DNA of 64,000 nt, taken from contig CALXNS010000125.1 of the NCBI GenBank assembly GCA_944389815.1, forward strand, positions 1-64,000. Reading direction: 5' to 3'. The DNA comes from an uncultured Victivallis sp. Its GTDB lineage: Bacteria; Verrucomicrobiota; Lentisphaeria; Victivallales; Victivallaceae. The translations under genes were made by a program, and so were the position numbers. Below are positions 47,045 through 55,659 of this stretch, in pieces (the stretch's first letter is position 1; every line of letters begins with the position of its first letter). A model generated the notes under the pieces. It was given only the letters and a program-made list of their open reading frames with translations, searched no databases and was not told the DNA's origin.

Positions 47045-48088
47045 ATGGAAAAATCAACCCTGGAGGAAATCGGCGGCGTCTTCGGCGTTTCCGCCATGTC
47101 CGTGAGCAATGCGCTCAACGGCAGAAAAGGCATTTCCCCGCAGAAGGCCGAGGCGATCCGCGCCTATGCCGAAAGCATCGGTTTCCGCCCCGCCTACATG
47201 GCGCGTTCGCTCGGCAGCCGCCGCACCCGCATGATCGGCATCTGCATGCGCGCCAACCTCGGCGACCCGTGGGCGGGTGAACTCATGCACCACCTCCAGA
47301 ACGAATTGCGCCGCCACCGCTTCCACGTCAACATCATCCTCGCCGACGACGGCCCCGAGTCGGAAACGTGGGCTCTCAATTTCTTCAACGAACTGCGCGT
47401 GGACGGCGTCATCATCGGACCGTTGCTGCTGCATCAATACCGGACCATCTGCAGCGCATTCCGGGGACTGCCGTATGTCATGAGTTTCGGGGCGACCGCT
47501 CCATTGCCGATCGATCATGTGAAACTTGACGAATTCGACGGCGCGCGCATGGCCGTCGATTATCTGGTCGAACGCGGCATCCGCCGGATCGGTCACGTCG
47601 GCATCCGGCTCGAACGGCCGCTGGACAACGTTTCGGAAAAATTCAGCAGGCAGGCCGGATTCTGCGACACCGTCCGACGGCATGGCCTCCCGCTCCGAAA
47701 AGAGTGGATCCTCGACGCCGATACCGAGGAGGAAGGCGTCATCGAAAATGTGCTCGACAATTTCCTCTCCTCCGGTGCCGAACGCCCTGAGGCGTGGTTC
47801 TTCCAGAGCGACACCCTCGCGGCACGCTGCTACAAGGTCTTCTTCAAACATAAACTGCGCATTCCGGAGGATGTGTCGATCATCGGATTCGACAACAATC
47901 CGCTCGGCCGCGTCGTCTATCCGGCTCTTTCCACCATCGGATTCGATTCCGCAGAATACGCCAGGTTCATCGTCGAAATTCTCCTCGACGGAATCACTAC
48001 CGGCGCAAACGCTTCCGCCGAAAACAGCACCCCGCTTCGCAGCCGCATCCTTTCTCCCGTCCTCATCGAACGTGACAGCGTGCGGTAA
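47045..48088 (+). CDS. LacI-family transcription regulator (locus C)
   Basis: 347 residues. N-terminal helix-turn-helix STLEEIGGVFGVSAMSVSNALNG (quoted in part) and hinge region GFRPAYMARSLGSRRT; the sugar-binding domain has IGICMRANLGDPWAGEL, VDYLVERGIRRIGHVG, AWFFQSDTLAARC and IPEDVSIIGFDNNPLG. AAAGGGC before ATG 47045 decides the start; a longer frame begins inside the -35 box and cannot be used. It is divergent from the pilin-glycosidase operon, whose promoter carries a palindrome, so it is the likely repressor of that operon. Confidence 0.94.
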   Translation: MEKSTLEEIGGVFGVSAMSVSNALNGRKGISPQKAEAIRAYAESIGFRPAYMARSLGSRRTRMIGICMRANLGDPWAGELMHHLQNELRRHRFHVNIILADDGPESETWALNFFNELRVDGVIIGPLLLHQYRTICSAFRGLPYVMSFGATAPLPIDHVKLDEFDGARMAVDYLVERGIRRIGHVGIRLERPLDNVSEKFSRQAGFCDTVRRHGLPLRKEWILDADTEEEGVIENVLDNFLSSGAERPEAWFFQSDTLAARCYKVFFKHKLRIPEDVSIIGFDNNPLGRVVYPALSTIGFDSAEYARFIVEILLDGITTGANASAENSTPLRSRILSPVLIERDSVR

Positions 48089-48102
48089 GAGAACTGTCCG
48101 TT

Positions 48103-49314
48103 TCACTCCAGCCGGATCCGCGGATCCGCCCACGCATAGGCGATGTCCGCCAGGAGGTTCATCGTCAGAAACAACAGCGCACTGGTCACCACCAGCGCCT
48201 TCAACAACTGCAGATCAGAATTGTACAACGCATCGATCCCGGCAAATCCGAGCCCAGGAATCCCGAAAAACGACTCCAGAAGCAAACTGCCCGTGAAAAG
48301 AAACGGCAGCGCCGCACTCGCCCGCGTGATGACCTGAATCGAAGCGTTCCGCAACAGATGCTTCCCGTAAATGCTCAACGGCGAACACCCCTTCGCCGCC
48401 GCCGTCCGCAGATATTCCCGGCGCAGTTCATTGACGAAAACCGTCCGGTAAAAACGCACGTTCCCGCCGAGACCGCACGCAATTCCCACCAGAATCGGCA
48501 ACCCGAGATTCGCCAGCCCCTCCCAGCCCCAGACCGGAAAAAGATCGTAATAATAACCGAGAAACCATTGCGCGAAAATAATCACCACCAGATAACTCAC
48601 ACTGATCCCCGCCACCGAAAACAACACCAGAAGCCGGTCGATCCAGCTGTCCTTGAACGCCGTCGCCACCAGCGCCAGAATCAAACCGAGAATCAATTCG
48701 CCAAGAAAAATCGGCACCATCAGCAGCAGCGACGGCCCCACTCCGCGTTTCAAAATCTCCCCGATCGGTTCACGCGTGGTAATCGTCCGCCCGAAATCGA
48801 GCATCCGCACATAGGGAAATTCCGGCGTGAATGTGATGATTTCCCCCAGCGCCCGGACAAACTGTGAACGAAACGGCGAATCCTGAAGCCGGAAAAATTC
48901 CACCCGTTTCACCCTGTCCGCGCCGGAGAGTTCCACCGTCATTTCTTCCGGCGCCACCTCGAACTCACGCACCCCTGTCACACCATCCGTCACCCGGCAA
49001 ACAAGCGTATCCCGCGTGGAAAAATTACGCGTAATTCGAAGAATCCCGTCAACGCGCGCCACCCCCGCACGCAACGGCGCACCCAACTCGTAACCGGGAA
49101 ACGCCTCGGTCACGCATTCGCGTCCCCAGAAGAGCGGCAGATCCGCCCCCAGTTCCCGCCGCAGCGACTCCACCTCGTCGGGACGCGCGTTCTTGCCCAG
49201 AACCGCTCCCGCCGGATCCCCCGCCGCCACGTTGAAAAGCAGAAACGTCAGGAGCACCACGCCGAGCAATACCAGTATCGAATAAAACAGACGTCTGATG
49301 ATAAATCGAAGCAT
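48103..49314 (-). CDS. peptide/oligosaccharide ABC transporter permease, OppB/DppB family
   Basis: 403 residues, inner membrane. N-terminal helix (RRLFYSILVLLGVVLLTFLLFNV) and FNVAAGDPAG are typical of OppB. Between it and the core is an insertion of roughly 130 residues, beta-rich and probably periplasmic (VDGILRITRNFSTRDTLVCR region). The core has five further helices, AAAKGCSPLSIYGKHLLRNA (EAA loop) and ESFFGIPGLGFAGIDAL. YejB-type permeases also have a long insertion. No other transporter genes adjoin; the OppC-like gene lies about 40 kb away. Converges with the LacI gene, 14 bases between stops. Confidence 0.85.
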   Translation of the reverse strand: MLRFIIRRLFYSILVLLGVVLLTFLLFNVAAGDPAGAVLGKNARPDEVESLRRELGADLPLFWGRECVTEAFPGYELGAPLRAGVARVDGILRITRNFSTRDTLVCRVTDGVTGVREFEVAPEEMTVELSGADRVKRVEFFRLQDSPFRSQFVRALGEIITFTPEFPYVRMLDFGRTITTREPIGEILKRGVGPSLLLMVPIFLGELILGLILALVATAFKDSWIDRLLVLFSVAGISVSYLVVIIFAQWFLGYYYDLFPVWGWEGLANLGLPILVGIACGLGGNVRFYRTVFVNELRREYLRTAAAKGCSPLSIYGKHLLRNASIQVITRASAALPFLFTGSLLLESFFGIPGLGFAGIDALYNSDLQLLKALVVTSALLFLTMNLLADIAYAWADPRIRLE

Positions 49315-49352
49315 GATATCTTAAAATAATCCAACAACATTCATTCCGCAAG

Positions 49353-49372
49353 CTTTTTTCCATTGAAAAAAG
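49353..49372. repeat. inverted repeat CTTTTTTC-catt-GAAAAAAG
   Basis: Perfect 8-base arms with a 4-base loop in the AT-rich region upstream of the OppB-like gene. Low GC content argues against a terminator; it may simply be AT-rich leader structure. Confidence 0.35.
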
Positions 49373-49426
49373 TTCCGGAAGGGTATAAATTAATATTTTA
49401 TACACAAAAGAAAATTTTAAATTCAG

Positions 49427-49470
49427 TTATCAAGTAATTGTCAAGTAATTGTCAAGTAATTATCAAGTAA
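49427..49470. repeat. four tandem copies of the 11-mer TTRTCAAGTAA
   Basis: Copies at 49427-49437, 49438-49448, 49449-49459 and 49460-49470, read TTATCAAGTAA, TTGTCAAGTAA twice, TTATCAAGTAA. On the minus strand the middle copies each contain TTGACA. The period equals about one helical turn. They lie between the divergent OppB-like and queH genes, 24 bases before the queH ATG. Confidence 0.85.
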
Positions 49471-49493
49471 TTCCCCGGCAATCAACCAGAACC

Positions 49494-50084
49494 ATGAATT
49501 TTCCGTCCCCAAACAACAACCACCACCAGCCCCCGTCGCCGCAGCAGCCGCAATCTCATCGGTCGCCGACACTGCTGCTTCATATCTGCTGCGCTCCCTG
49601 CGGCGGCGGCTGCGTCGAACGGCTGCTGGACGCCGGACGATCCGTCCGGCTCTTTTATTCCAATTCCAATATCGGTTCAAATGAAGAATTCGATCGTCGG
49701 CTCGAGTCCGTCCGGAAACTTGCCGAAATTTTTCACGTGGAACTCGAAGTCGATCCCTATGACCACGCCGCCTGGCGCGAATTCGTCCGCGGCCTCGAAG
49801 ATGAACCGGAACGCGGTGCACGGTGCACGCGTTGTTTTGAATTTTCACTGCGGCGCACCGCAGAACGCGCCCGCGAACTCGGAATGCATTTCGCCACCAC
49901 GCTGACGGTCAGTCCGCATAAATCAAGCAGCGTGCTCTTTGAAGTGGGCGGACGCATTGCTCATGATTGTTTCGAACCGATCGATTTCAAAAAACGCGAC
50001 GGCTTCAAACGCGGTCGGGAAATCGCACGACAATATGGTTTTTATCTGCAGAATTTCTGCGGATGTGAATTTTCATTCCGGTAA
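49494..50084 (+). CDS. queH: epoxyqueuosine reductase QueH
   Basis: 196 residues, DUF208/QueH family. Last step of queuosine synthesis in tRNA, replacing QueG. Family cysteines and motifs: LLLHICCAPCGGGC, VDPYDHAAWREFV, RGARCTRCFEFSLRR, TLTVSPHKSS and FCGCEFS at the C-terminus. The first 26 residues are a low-complexity Asn/His/Gln/Pro tail (FPSPNNNHHQPPSPQQPQ) not typical of the family. No good ribosome binding site precedes ATG 49494; upstream in-frame sequence runs into the tandem repeat, so this start is the best choice but uncertain. Confidence 0.92.
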   Translation: MNFPSPNNNHHQPPSPQQPQSHRSPTLLLHICCAPCGGGCVERLLDAGRSVRLFYSNSNIGSNEEFDRRLESVRKLAEIFHVELEVDPYDHAAWREFVRGLEDEPERGARCTRCFEFSLRRTAERARELGMHFATTLTVSPHKSSSVLFEVGGRIAHDCFEPIDFKKRDGFKRGREIARQYGFYLQNFCGCEFSFR

Positions 50085-50121
50085 AAAAAAACAATTTCAC
50101 TCCTTTTCCAATGGTGTTACA

Positions 50122-51519
50122 ATGATTCAGGACATGACGCAAGGCAGTCCGATCCGGCTTCTGGTTTTCTTCTCGCTGCCGCTGCTGATCGGAAACGTTT
50201 TCCAGCAGTTCTACAACTTCGCCGACACGATGATCGTCGGCCGGACGATCGGTTATGAAGCGCTGGCTGCGGTCGGCGCAACCGGTTCGGTGCTCTTTCT
50301 GGTTTTCGGCGGCTTCTTCGGTCTGACCGGCGGCTTCGCGGTCATCACCGCACAACGCTTCGGCGCACAGGATGACGACGGAGTGCGCCGTTCGGTGACG
50401 ACGTCCGCTTACCTGTGCACGGCAATCACGGTCATCATGACCACCGTATGCGTCCTCTCCGCCCGCCGGCTTCTCGTCCTCATGCGGACTCCGGAAACGA
50501 TTCTGGAGGATGCGGTGGAGTACCTCACGATCTTTTACCTCGGCATGGCGGCACTGGTCTTCTACAACATGCTCGCAAGCATCATCCGCGCGCTGGGCGA
50601 CAGCCGGACGCCGCTCTTCTTTCTGATCATTTCAACCATCATCAACATCGCGCTGGATTTAATCTTCATCCTTCAATTCGGATGGGGCGTCGCCGGCGCG
50701 GCATGGGCAACGGTAATCGCTCAGGCGATTTCCGCCTTTCTCTGCCTCTTTTACGTCTTCTGGCGTTTCCCGATCCTGAGACTGCACCGCCATGACTGGC
50801 GATTCAACTGGCGCTTCGCCTGGGAACATCTGCGCGTGGCACTTCCCATGGCGCTTCAATTCATGATCACCGCTCTCGGAGTTATGGTCGTCCAGGCCGC
50901 ACTGAATGGCTTCGGCACGGAGAAAATCGCCGGTTACACCGCCGGATGCCGACTCGATCAACTCGCCGTTCAACCGTTTTTCTCCTTCGGTATGGCGCTG
51001 GCCACTTACGTGGCGCAGAACTACGGCGCCGGCAATCTGGAACGAATCCGGCATGGCGTAAACCGTTGCTCCATCCTGGCGGTCTCCTTCGCCGTCGCCA
51101 GCGGAATTTTAATCTGGGTGGGATGCGACTGGGGCGTCGGACTCTTCATCGGCGGAGAACAGCCCGGCGTGATCGACAGTGCACGCACCTTTCTGCATTT
51201 ATCCGCCTCATTTTACATCGTGCTCGCACTGCTCTTCATCTACCGGAATGCGCTTCAGGGCATGGGACGCGCCTTCGTGCCGATGATGGCGGGCGCATGC
51301 GAATTGATCCTCCGGGTGGCGGGAGCGGTCTGGTTCGCCCATGTGTGGGGATACACCGGCGTCTGTCTGGCGACGCCGGCCGCCTGGATTGCGGCAACAA
51401 TTCCGCTGGGCATCACCTATTTCTTCGTGATCCGGAAACTCCGGCGCAACGGCATCACGCCTCCGGGGGCGGAAACGGCGGTTTCCAGTTGCGGTACGCC
51501 TCGGCCTGCCGCCGATTGA
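50122..51519 (+). CDS. MATE-family multidrug/cation exporter
   Basis: 465 residues, twelve predicted membrane helices. N-terminal GSPIRLLVFFSLPLLIGNVFQQFYNFADTMIVGR (quoted in part) and the symmetrical second half (WEHLRVALPMALQFMITALG) match NorM/DinF-like MATE proteins. QNYGAGNLERIRHGV is a family segment. Exports drugs or metabolites using Na or H gradients. ATG 50122 begins at the conserved N-terminus, with only a weak ribosome binding site; longer in-frame starts overlap queH. Its 3' end overlaps the lipid A acyltransferase gene by 65 bases tail to tail. Confidence 0.93.
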   Translation: MIQDMTQGSPIRLLVFFSLPLLIGNVFQQFYNFADTMIVGRTIGYEALAAVGATGSVLFLVFGGFFGLTGGFAVITAQRFGAQDDDGVRRSVTTSAYLCTAITVIMTTVCVLSARRLLVLMRTPETILEDAVEYLTIFYLGMAALVFYNMLASIIRALGDSRTPLFFLIISTIINIALDLIFILQFGWGVAGAAWATVIAQAISAFLCLFYVFWRFPILRLHRHDWRFNWRFAWEHLRVALPMALQFMITALGVMVVQAALNGFGTEKIAGYTAGCRLDQLAVQPFFSFGMALATYVAQNYGAGNLERIRHGVNRCSILAVSFAVASGILIWVGCDWGVGLFIGGEQPGVIDSARTFLHLSASFYIVLALLFIYRNALQGMGRAFVPMMAGACELILRVAGAVWFAHVWGYTGVCLATPAAWIAATIPLGITYFFVIRKLRRNGITPPGAETAVSSCGTPRPAAD

Positions 51520-52441
51520 TATCCAGCCAGTGGCGCGGAGCCCACAGCCACTGCTCCGGCGCCTGGCGGATCAATTTTTCCAGTGCGCTGATGCAGAGCT
51601 GGGAAATCGCCTGAATGTCGTGCTCCTTGTTTCCGGTCGGCGTATAACGGATCAATTCCCCGAGACGCAGCGCGAACTTGAATTCATCCCCCGGAATGCG
51701 GAATGTCACTTCCGGCAGAATCGGCAGATGGGTCTTCAAATGTAACAGCGCAGGCGTCATGTGCACCCGCGCCGGATGACCAAAGAAGGCACACTCCACG
51801 CCTTCGCTCCCGGCCGCGTGCTGATCGATCAGAATGGCGATGTTGCGCCCCTGCTGAAGCGCCCGGAGAACCGGGCGGACACCCTCGGTTTTATCGACGA
51901 GTTCATGCATGCTCCCGGCACGGTGCGACAAAATGAGCTGCCCGATCAGCGGATTGCTGAAGGGACGCATGAAGGACGTCATCGGACGATTTGCCTGCTC
52001 GGAAAACGCCGTGCCCGCCACCTCCCAGTTGCCGTAATGCGCAGTTACGATAATCACCTGATTGCCCGGCGTCCCGTCCGGAGCTGCCTTGATATAGTCG
52101 CAGGTGGATTGCGGACCTTCAATACGGATCTTGTCTTTCGTATACAATTGATCCATCTTGACGATCTCCACCAGCAGCTTGCCGAATTCACGCATGGACG
52201 CGTGAGCGATACGCCGTGCCTCCCGCGTGTCGGCAGCCACTCCCGAGTGCATCAGATGCTGGATCGTTCTCACCCGATGCCGCCGGTCGACGATCAGAAG
52301 CAGTTGAAACAGGAAACCGCAGATTGCATACGCCGTCTTCAGCGGCAGAACATGGATGAATTTCCAGAGCAGAAGAAACGGAATGTATTCCGCATAGATC
52401 CGCACCTTGGATTTCTGATGTCTTTTCTTTTTCGCCGTCAT
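51455..52441 (-). CDS. lipid A biosynthesis acyltransferase, LpxL/HtrB family
   Basis: 328 residues. Inner membrane enzyme adding a secondary acyl chain to lipid A. N-terminal membrane helix region (ILLLWKFIHVLPLKTAYAI segment), catalytic motif HYGNWE (HX4E) near residue 133, GRNIAILIDQHA and FFGHPARVHMTPALLHLK. The presence supports an LPS outer membrane. AAGGAGTGG before ATG 52441 decides the start; a longer frame is spurious. Confidence 0.93.
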   Translation of the reverse strand: MTAKKKRHQKSKVRIYAEYIPFLLLWKFIHVLPLKTAYAICGFLFQLLLIVDRRHRVRTIQHLMHSGVAADTREARRIAHASMREFGKLLVEIVKMDQLYTKDKIRIEGPQSTCDYIKAAPDGTPGNQVIIVTAHYGNWEVAGTAFSEQANRPMTSFMRPFSNPLIGQLILSHRAGSMHELVDKTEGVRPVLRALQQGRNIAILIDQHAAGSEGVECAFFGHPARVHMTPALLHLKTHLPILPEVTFRIPGDEFKFALRLGELIRYTPTGNKEHDIQAISQLCISALEKLIRQAPEQWLWAPRHWLDINRRQAEAYRNWKPPFPPPEA

Positions 52442-52512
52442 CTTGCCACTCCTTCCGGTCTTCTTACAGCAATAATATAGTTCGAAATACCGTATTATTC
52501 CAGCCGGAACGG

Positions 52513-52540
52513 TTGAAAAAAGGAAAAATGGAGCTACAAT
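52513..52540 (+). promoter_or_regulatory. promoter TTGAAA-16-TACAAT
   Basis: -35 TTGAAA (52513-52518), 16-base spacer, -10 TACAAT (52535-52540), 41 bases before the ATG of the secreted protein gene. Confidence 0.55.
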
Positions 52541-52580
52541 ATAACGACGCCGACCGGAATCGGCGTACGGAGAGCGAAAT

Positions 52581-53213
52581 ATGTTCAAACGAATTTTACA
52601 GATTCTGTTGATCGCGGCATGTGCCGCGGCGCTTCCGGTTTCCGCCGGATTGGATTTCTTCGTCGCGGAAAACGGTGCGCTCAACATTCTGCGCAACGCA
52701 AAACCGGTCATCATCGGCGAGGATCTCTGGCTCAGGAACGCCACGCTGGACAAGGTTGTTCAGCCGCTCGGCGCCCGGATGGTCCGCAACAATGAGCGCG
52801 GTGGAAAAGTGGTCTGCGTCTGGGGAAGCGGCGACAACTCCGCCACCCGGACGGTGGAGCGCGCCGACGACGGCCGAATCAAAGTGACATGGCGAATGAA
52901 TTTCCCCGCCGGCATCGCCGACGGAGACCATGTGGAGCTGGCTTATCTCATGCCCAAGCATGTATTCAACTATCCCGAAGGCGGTCCGATTGATCTCTTC
53001 AGCGGCAGCCGGGAAATGCAGCTTGATGTCGGAGACGCGCTCCTGGCCTTGGAGTTTCCCGACGGCGGGAAAACGTGGAAGTTTCAGGACATGCGCGCAT
53101 TTCCTCTCTACGGCAACTACCGGTTGTTCTTCGTCCACCCGTATCAATCCGGCAAGGTCAACACCGTGGAGACATCCATTCTGATCGGCGAAAAAGACAA
53201 GGAAGAAAAATGA
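52581..53213 (+). CDS. secreted protein of unknown function
   Basis: 210 residues. Signal peptide MFKRILQILLIAACAAALPVSA with a signal peptidase I-type site. The mature part is rich in beta-strand-like sequence (ENGALNILRNAKPVIIGEDLW, KVTWRMNFPAGI in outline) and contains aromatic pairs (RLFFVHPY) as in sugar-binding or galactose-mutarotase-like beta-sandwiches. No family recognised. The end overlaps the TSCPD gene by 4 bases (ATGA), so the two are coupled although one is exported and the other is not. Confidence 0.8.
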   Translation: MFKRILQILLIAACAAALPVSAGLDFFVAENGALNILRNAKPVIIGEDLWLRNATLDKVVQPLGARMVRNNERGGKVVCVWGSGDNSATRTVERADDGRIKVTWRMNFPAGIADGDHVELAYLMPKHVFNYPEGGPIDLFSGSREMQLDVGDALLALEFPDGGKTWKFQDMRAFPLYGNYRLFFVHPYQSGKVNTVETSILIGEKDKEEK

Positions 53214-53470
53214 CCTACCGTTTCAAAACCGGCGGCGGCGTCTGCAGCCAGGGAATCGAAATTGAAATCGGCGACGACGGCCGAATCCGCAACATTCAAT
53301 TTTACGGCGGCTGTCCCGGCAACCTTCAGGGCATCGGAAAACTTGCCGCCGGCATGACCCCGCAGGAGGTCGCCGACAAACTTGAAGGAATCCGCTGCGG
53401 GGGAAAACCGACCAGCTGTCCGGATCAACTCGCACACGCGCTGCGCGCCATCGCCGAAAAGGAAAAATAA
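53210..53470 (+). CDS. TSCPD domain protein (TIGR03905 type)
   Basis: 86 residues. The TSCPD domain, found alone or at the C-terminus of some ribonucleotide reductases: FKTGGGVCSQGIEIEI, FYGGCPGNLQGIG and IRCGGKPTSCPDQLAHAL place four cysteines that may bind a metal. The ATG overlaps the stop of the secreted protein gene. Cytoplasmic; function unknown in the family. Start is firm because the domain begins directly. Confidence 0.9.
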   Translation: MTYRFKTGGGVCSQGIEIEIGDDGRIRNIQFYGGCPGNLQGIGKLAAGMTPQEVADKLEGIRCGGKPTSCPDQLAHALRAIAEKEK

Positions 53471-53566
53471 TTTCCGCCGTCCCGACCATCCCACTACTCA
53501 TCCCGGCGCGGCCGCGGTTGAAAATCCACACGGATGCGCCGGAACGGGGGATGGGAGTATGTTTCT

Positions 53567-55117
53567 TTATTCCAGAATTCGTTCCGCAGCACGCAATTCG
53601 GAGTCAGCGGAACGACTCCATTTGTGGAATTTTTCCTGAACGAATTTCTCCTTCGACAGAAAAACGCCAATCGCTCCCAGTGCAATCACCACGATCAACA
53701 TTACCGCGATCAACTCCTTCCGGGTGAAGATCGCCCGGTCATCCGGCGTCTTGCGCCGCGCATCATGCCGCGCCCAGATGAAAACCGGAATCCCGAGCGC
53801 CAGCACGATGAACGCCATCAGCAAATACTGCACTCCAGCGGCGTAAATCATCCAGGCCGCATAAATGGTGCCGGCCACGCCGCAGAAGAACGCAAAACCG
53901 CGTTTCACCGGAAGGTGAGCCGGATATTTCCCTGCGGCACAAAGTTTCCAGAGATACGCCGTACAGGCCAGATACGGCGGCAGAATCATCACCGCAGTCA
54001 CCGAGAGCATCGTATTCCAGGCATTGTTGGCGAAATAGACCAGAATCATCGCCAGCTGCATGACCGCACTGGACACCAGCAGCGAAACGCTCGGCATGCC
54101 CGCAGCGTTCTCCTTCGTGAAAATCGCCGGAAACGTCCCGTCCTGCGCCGCGGCATAAGGGATCTGCGCTATCATGATCGTGAACGCCAGCCAACTGGTC
54201 AGCAATGCGATGATCACTCCAAGATTCATCAGCCAGCCGCCCCAGTCTCCGACTATGTCGCTGAGCAGCGGCGCGGTCGACGGATTGCTCAGCGCCGCCA
54301 GCTCCGGCTGATACATCCGGCCGAACGGCAGAATCGACAGCAGCGCGTAAATGATCAGACATCCGAGAAAACCGATCAGCGTAGCCTTCCCCACATCGCT
54401 CTGGCTGCGGGCACGCCCGGACACCACCACCGCGCCCTCGATGCCGATGAACGCCCACAACGTCACCAGCATGGTCGATTTGATCTGTCCGAGCATTCCC
54501 CCCAGCGGATGAGCGTGCCCCGGAACGGTTCGGGCGGCTTCTCCGGTCATATCCGTCGTAAAAAACGACCAGCGGAAACAAAAAAGCATAATCAGAATGA
54601 AAATCGCCAGCGGCACAAGTTTGCAGACCGTTCCGATCGTATTGACCGCCACCGCCTGATGTACGCCGCGCATCACCATGAAGCACATGAACCAGATCAC
54701 CAGCGAACCGCCGATGATCGACCAGAGATTATTGCCGCCCGCGAAGGTGCCCGGGAAAAAATAATTGAGCGCATCCATCAGCAGCACCGCGTATCCGACG
54801 TTGCCGAACACGCTGCTCAGCCAATACGCCCACGCCATCTGGAACCCCGCAAACCGGCCGAACCCGAGACGCGCATAGGCATAAATGCCGGTCGTCGCAT
54901 CGGGACACGCATCTGCCAATGTACGAAATGTATTGGCAATGAAGAACATTCCAACTCCGGTCACCACCCACGCAAGCATGACCGCATCGACCGCGGCTCC
55001 CTGAGCCATGTTCTGCGGCAGACTGAATATGCCGCCGCCGATCATCGCGCCGACCACAATTCCGGCCAGGGCGAATACTCCGAGCTTGTTGCTGTTGTTG
55101 CTGTTGTTGTCCGCCAT
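53567..55117 (-). CDS. APC-superfamily basic amino acid/polyamine antiporter
   Basis: 516 residues, about twelve to thirteen membrane helices. GIVVGAMIGGGIFSLPQNMA is the substrate-binding first helix of APC transporters; the helix with WAFIGIEGAVVVSGRA and VGKATLIGFLGCL resembles ArcD/AaxC-type arginine:ornithine or arginine:agmatine exchangers. N-terminus has a short Asn/Ser run. AAGGAG precedes ATG 55117. No arginine decarboxylase or deiminase gene is nearby, so the substrate is only inferred. Confidence 0.88.
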   Translation of the reverse strand: MADNNSNNSNKLGVFALAGIVVGAMIGGGIFSLPQNMAQGAAVDAVMLAWVVTGVGMFFIANTFRTLADACPDATTGIYAYARLGFGRFAGFQMAWAYWLSSVFGNVGYAVLLMDALNYFFPGTFAGGNNLWSIIGGSLVIWFMCFMVMRGVHQAVAVNTIGTVCKLVPLAIFILIMLFCFRWSFFTTDMTGEAARTVPGHAHPLGGMLGQIKSTMLVTLWAFIGIEGAVVVSGRARSQSDVGKATLIGFLGCLIIYALLSILPFGRMYQPELAALSNPSTAPLLSDIVGDWGGWLMNLGVIIALLTSWLAFTIMIAQIPYAAAQDGTFPAIFTKENAAGMPSVSLLVSSAVMQLAMILVYFANNAWNTMLSVTAVMILPPYLACTAYLWKLCAAGKYPAHLPVKRGFAFFCGVAGTIYAAWMIYAAGVQYLLMAFIVLALGIPVFIWARHDARRKTPDDRAIFTRKELIAVMLIVVIALGAIGVFLSKEKFVQEKFHKWSRSADSELRAAERILE

Positions 55118-55176
55118 GATGAAAACTCCTTATCTATTTTGTGATCTCTCCGAAACGTCACGCCGCATTGCGACCG

Positions 55177-55656
55177 TCAGAGAAACCCCATCCCGAGAAT
55201 CACCTGTTTTCCGTCAACTTCGCCAGTCACCAGCCGGAAAAGCATCTGTTGCTCAATCATGCCGCTTCCGTCCGACGCGGGCCGCTCAAAAGTAACCACC
55301 CATACGTGGTTTTCCACCAGCGGAGTCTGCAATTTCGTCAGATAACGAGAACTTTTCCATTCCCCGAACTCGGCGGAAAAATTTTCCCGCGAGCGGCGAA
55401 ACTGCTCCTCCCCGAGTTCCGCCTCCGGCCAAAGCGTGATGAATGTTTCATAATCCCCTTTCTGCAACGATTCCAGCAATGCATCCCCCAGCCGGACGTC
55501 CGGAGAAGTCTCCGGCATGGATTCCAACCGACCGACCGGCGCCGCATCGGAACTATTCCGCGGCACGGCACACCCCGGCAGAGCGGCAAGCAACACACTG
55601 ACGGCGATCGACGGCAACACGCCCGGAAAACGATGGTGAATTTTCAACAACTTCAT
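55177..55656 (-). CDS. small lipoprotein, possible secretin helper
   Basis: 159 residues. Signal sequence with lipobox LPGC (AALPGCAV). The mature part has a helix-rich segment (GDALLESLQKGDYETFITLW) followed by a beta sheet (ENHVWVVTFERP, MLFRLVTGEV), as in DUF3887/NTF2-like folds. GAGGGGGAG lies inside the end of the secretin-like gene, whose stop is 3 bases upstream. By position it could act as a pilotin or assembly factor for the secretin-like proteins; that is inference, and no pilotin family was recognised. Confidence 0.8.
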   Translation of the reverse strand: MKLLKIHHRFPGVLPSIAVSVLLAALPGCAVPRNSSDAAPVGRLESMPETSPDVRLGDALLESLQKGDYETFITLWPEAELGEEQFRRSRENFSAEFGEWKSSRYLTKLQTPLVENHVWVVTFERPASDGSGMIEQQMLFRLVTGEVDGKQVILGMGFL

Positions 55657-55659
55657 TTT

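Noticed and set aside
49427-49470. CRISPR array
   Set aside because: The four 11-base units are contiguous with no spacers and far too short for CRISPR repeats.
53534-55144. Plus-strand open frame of 536 codons opposite the APC transporter
   Set aside because: Composition (Arg, His, Gln) is that of an antisense shadow of a membrane protein gene; no ribosome binding site.
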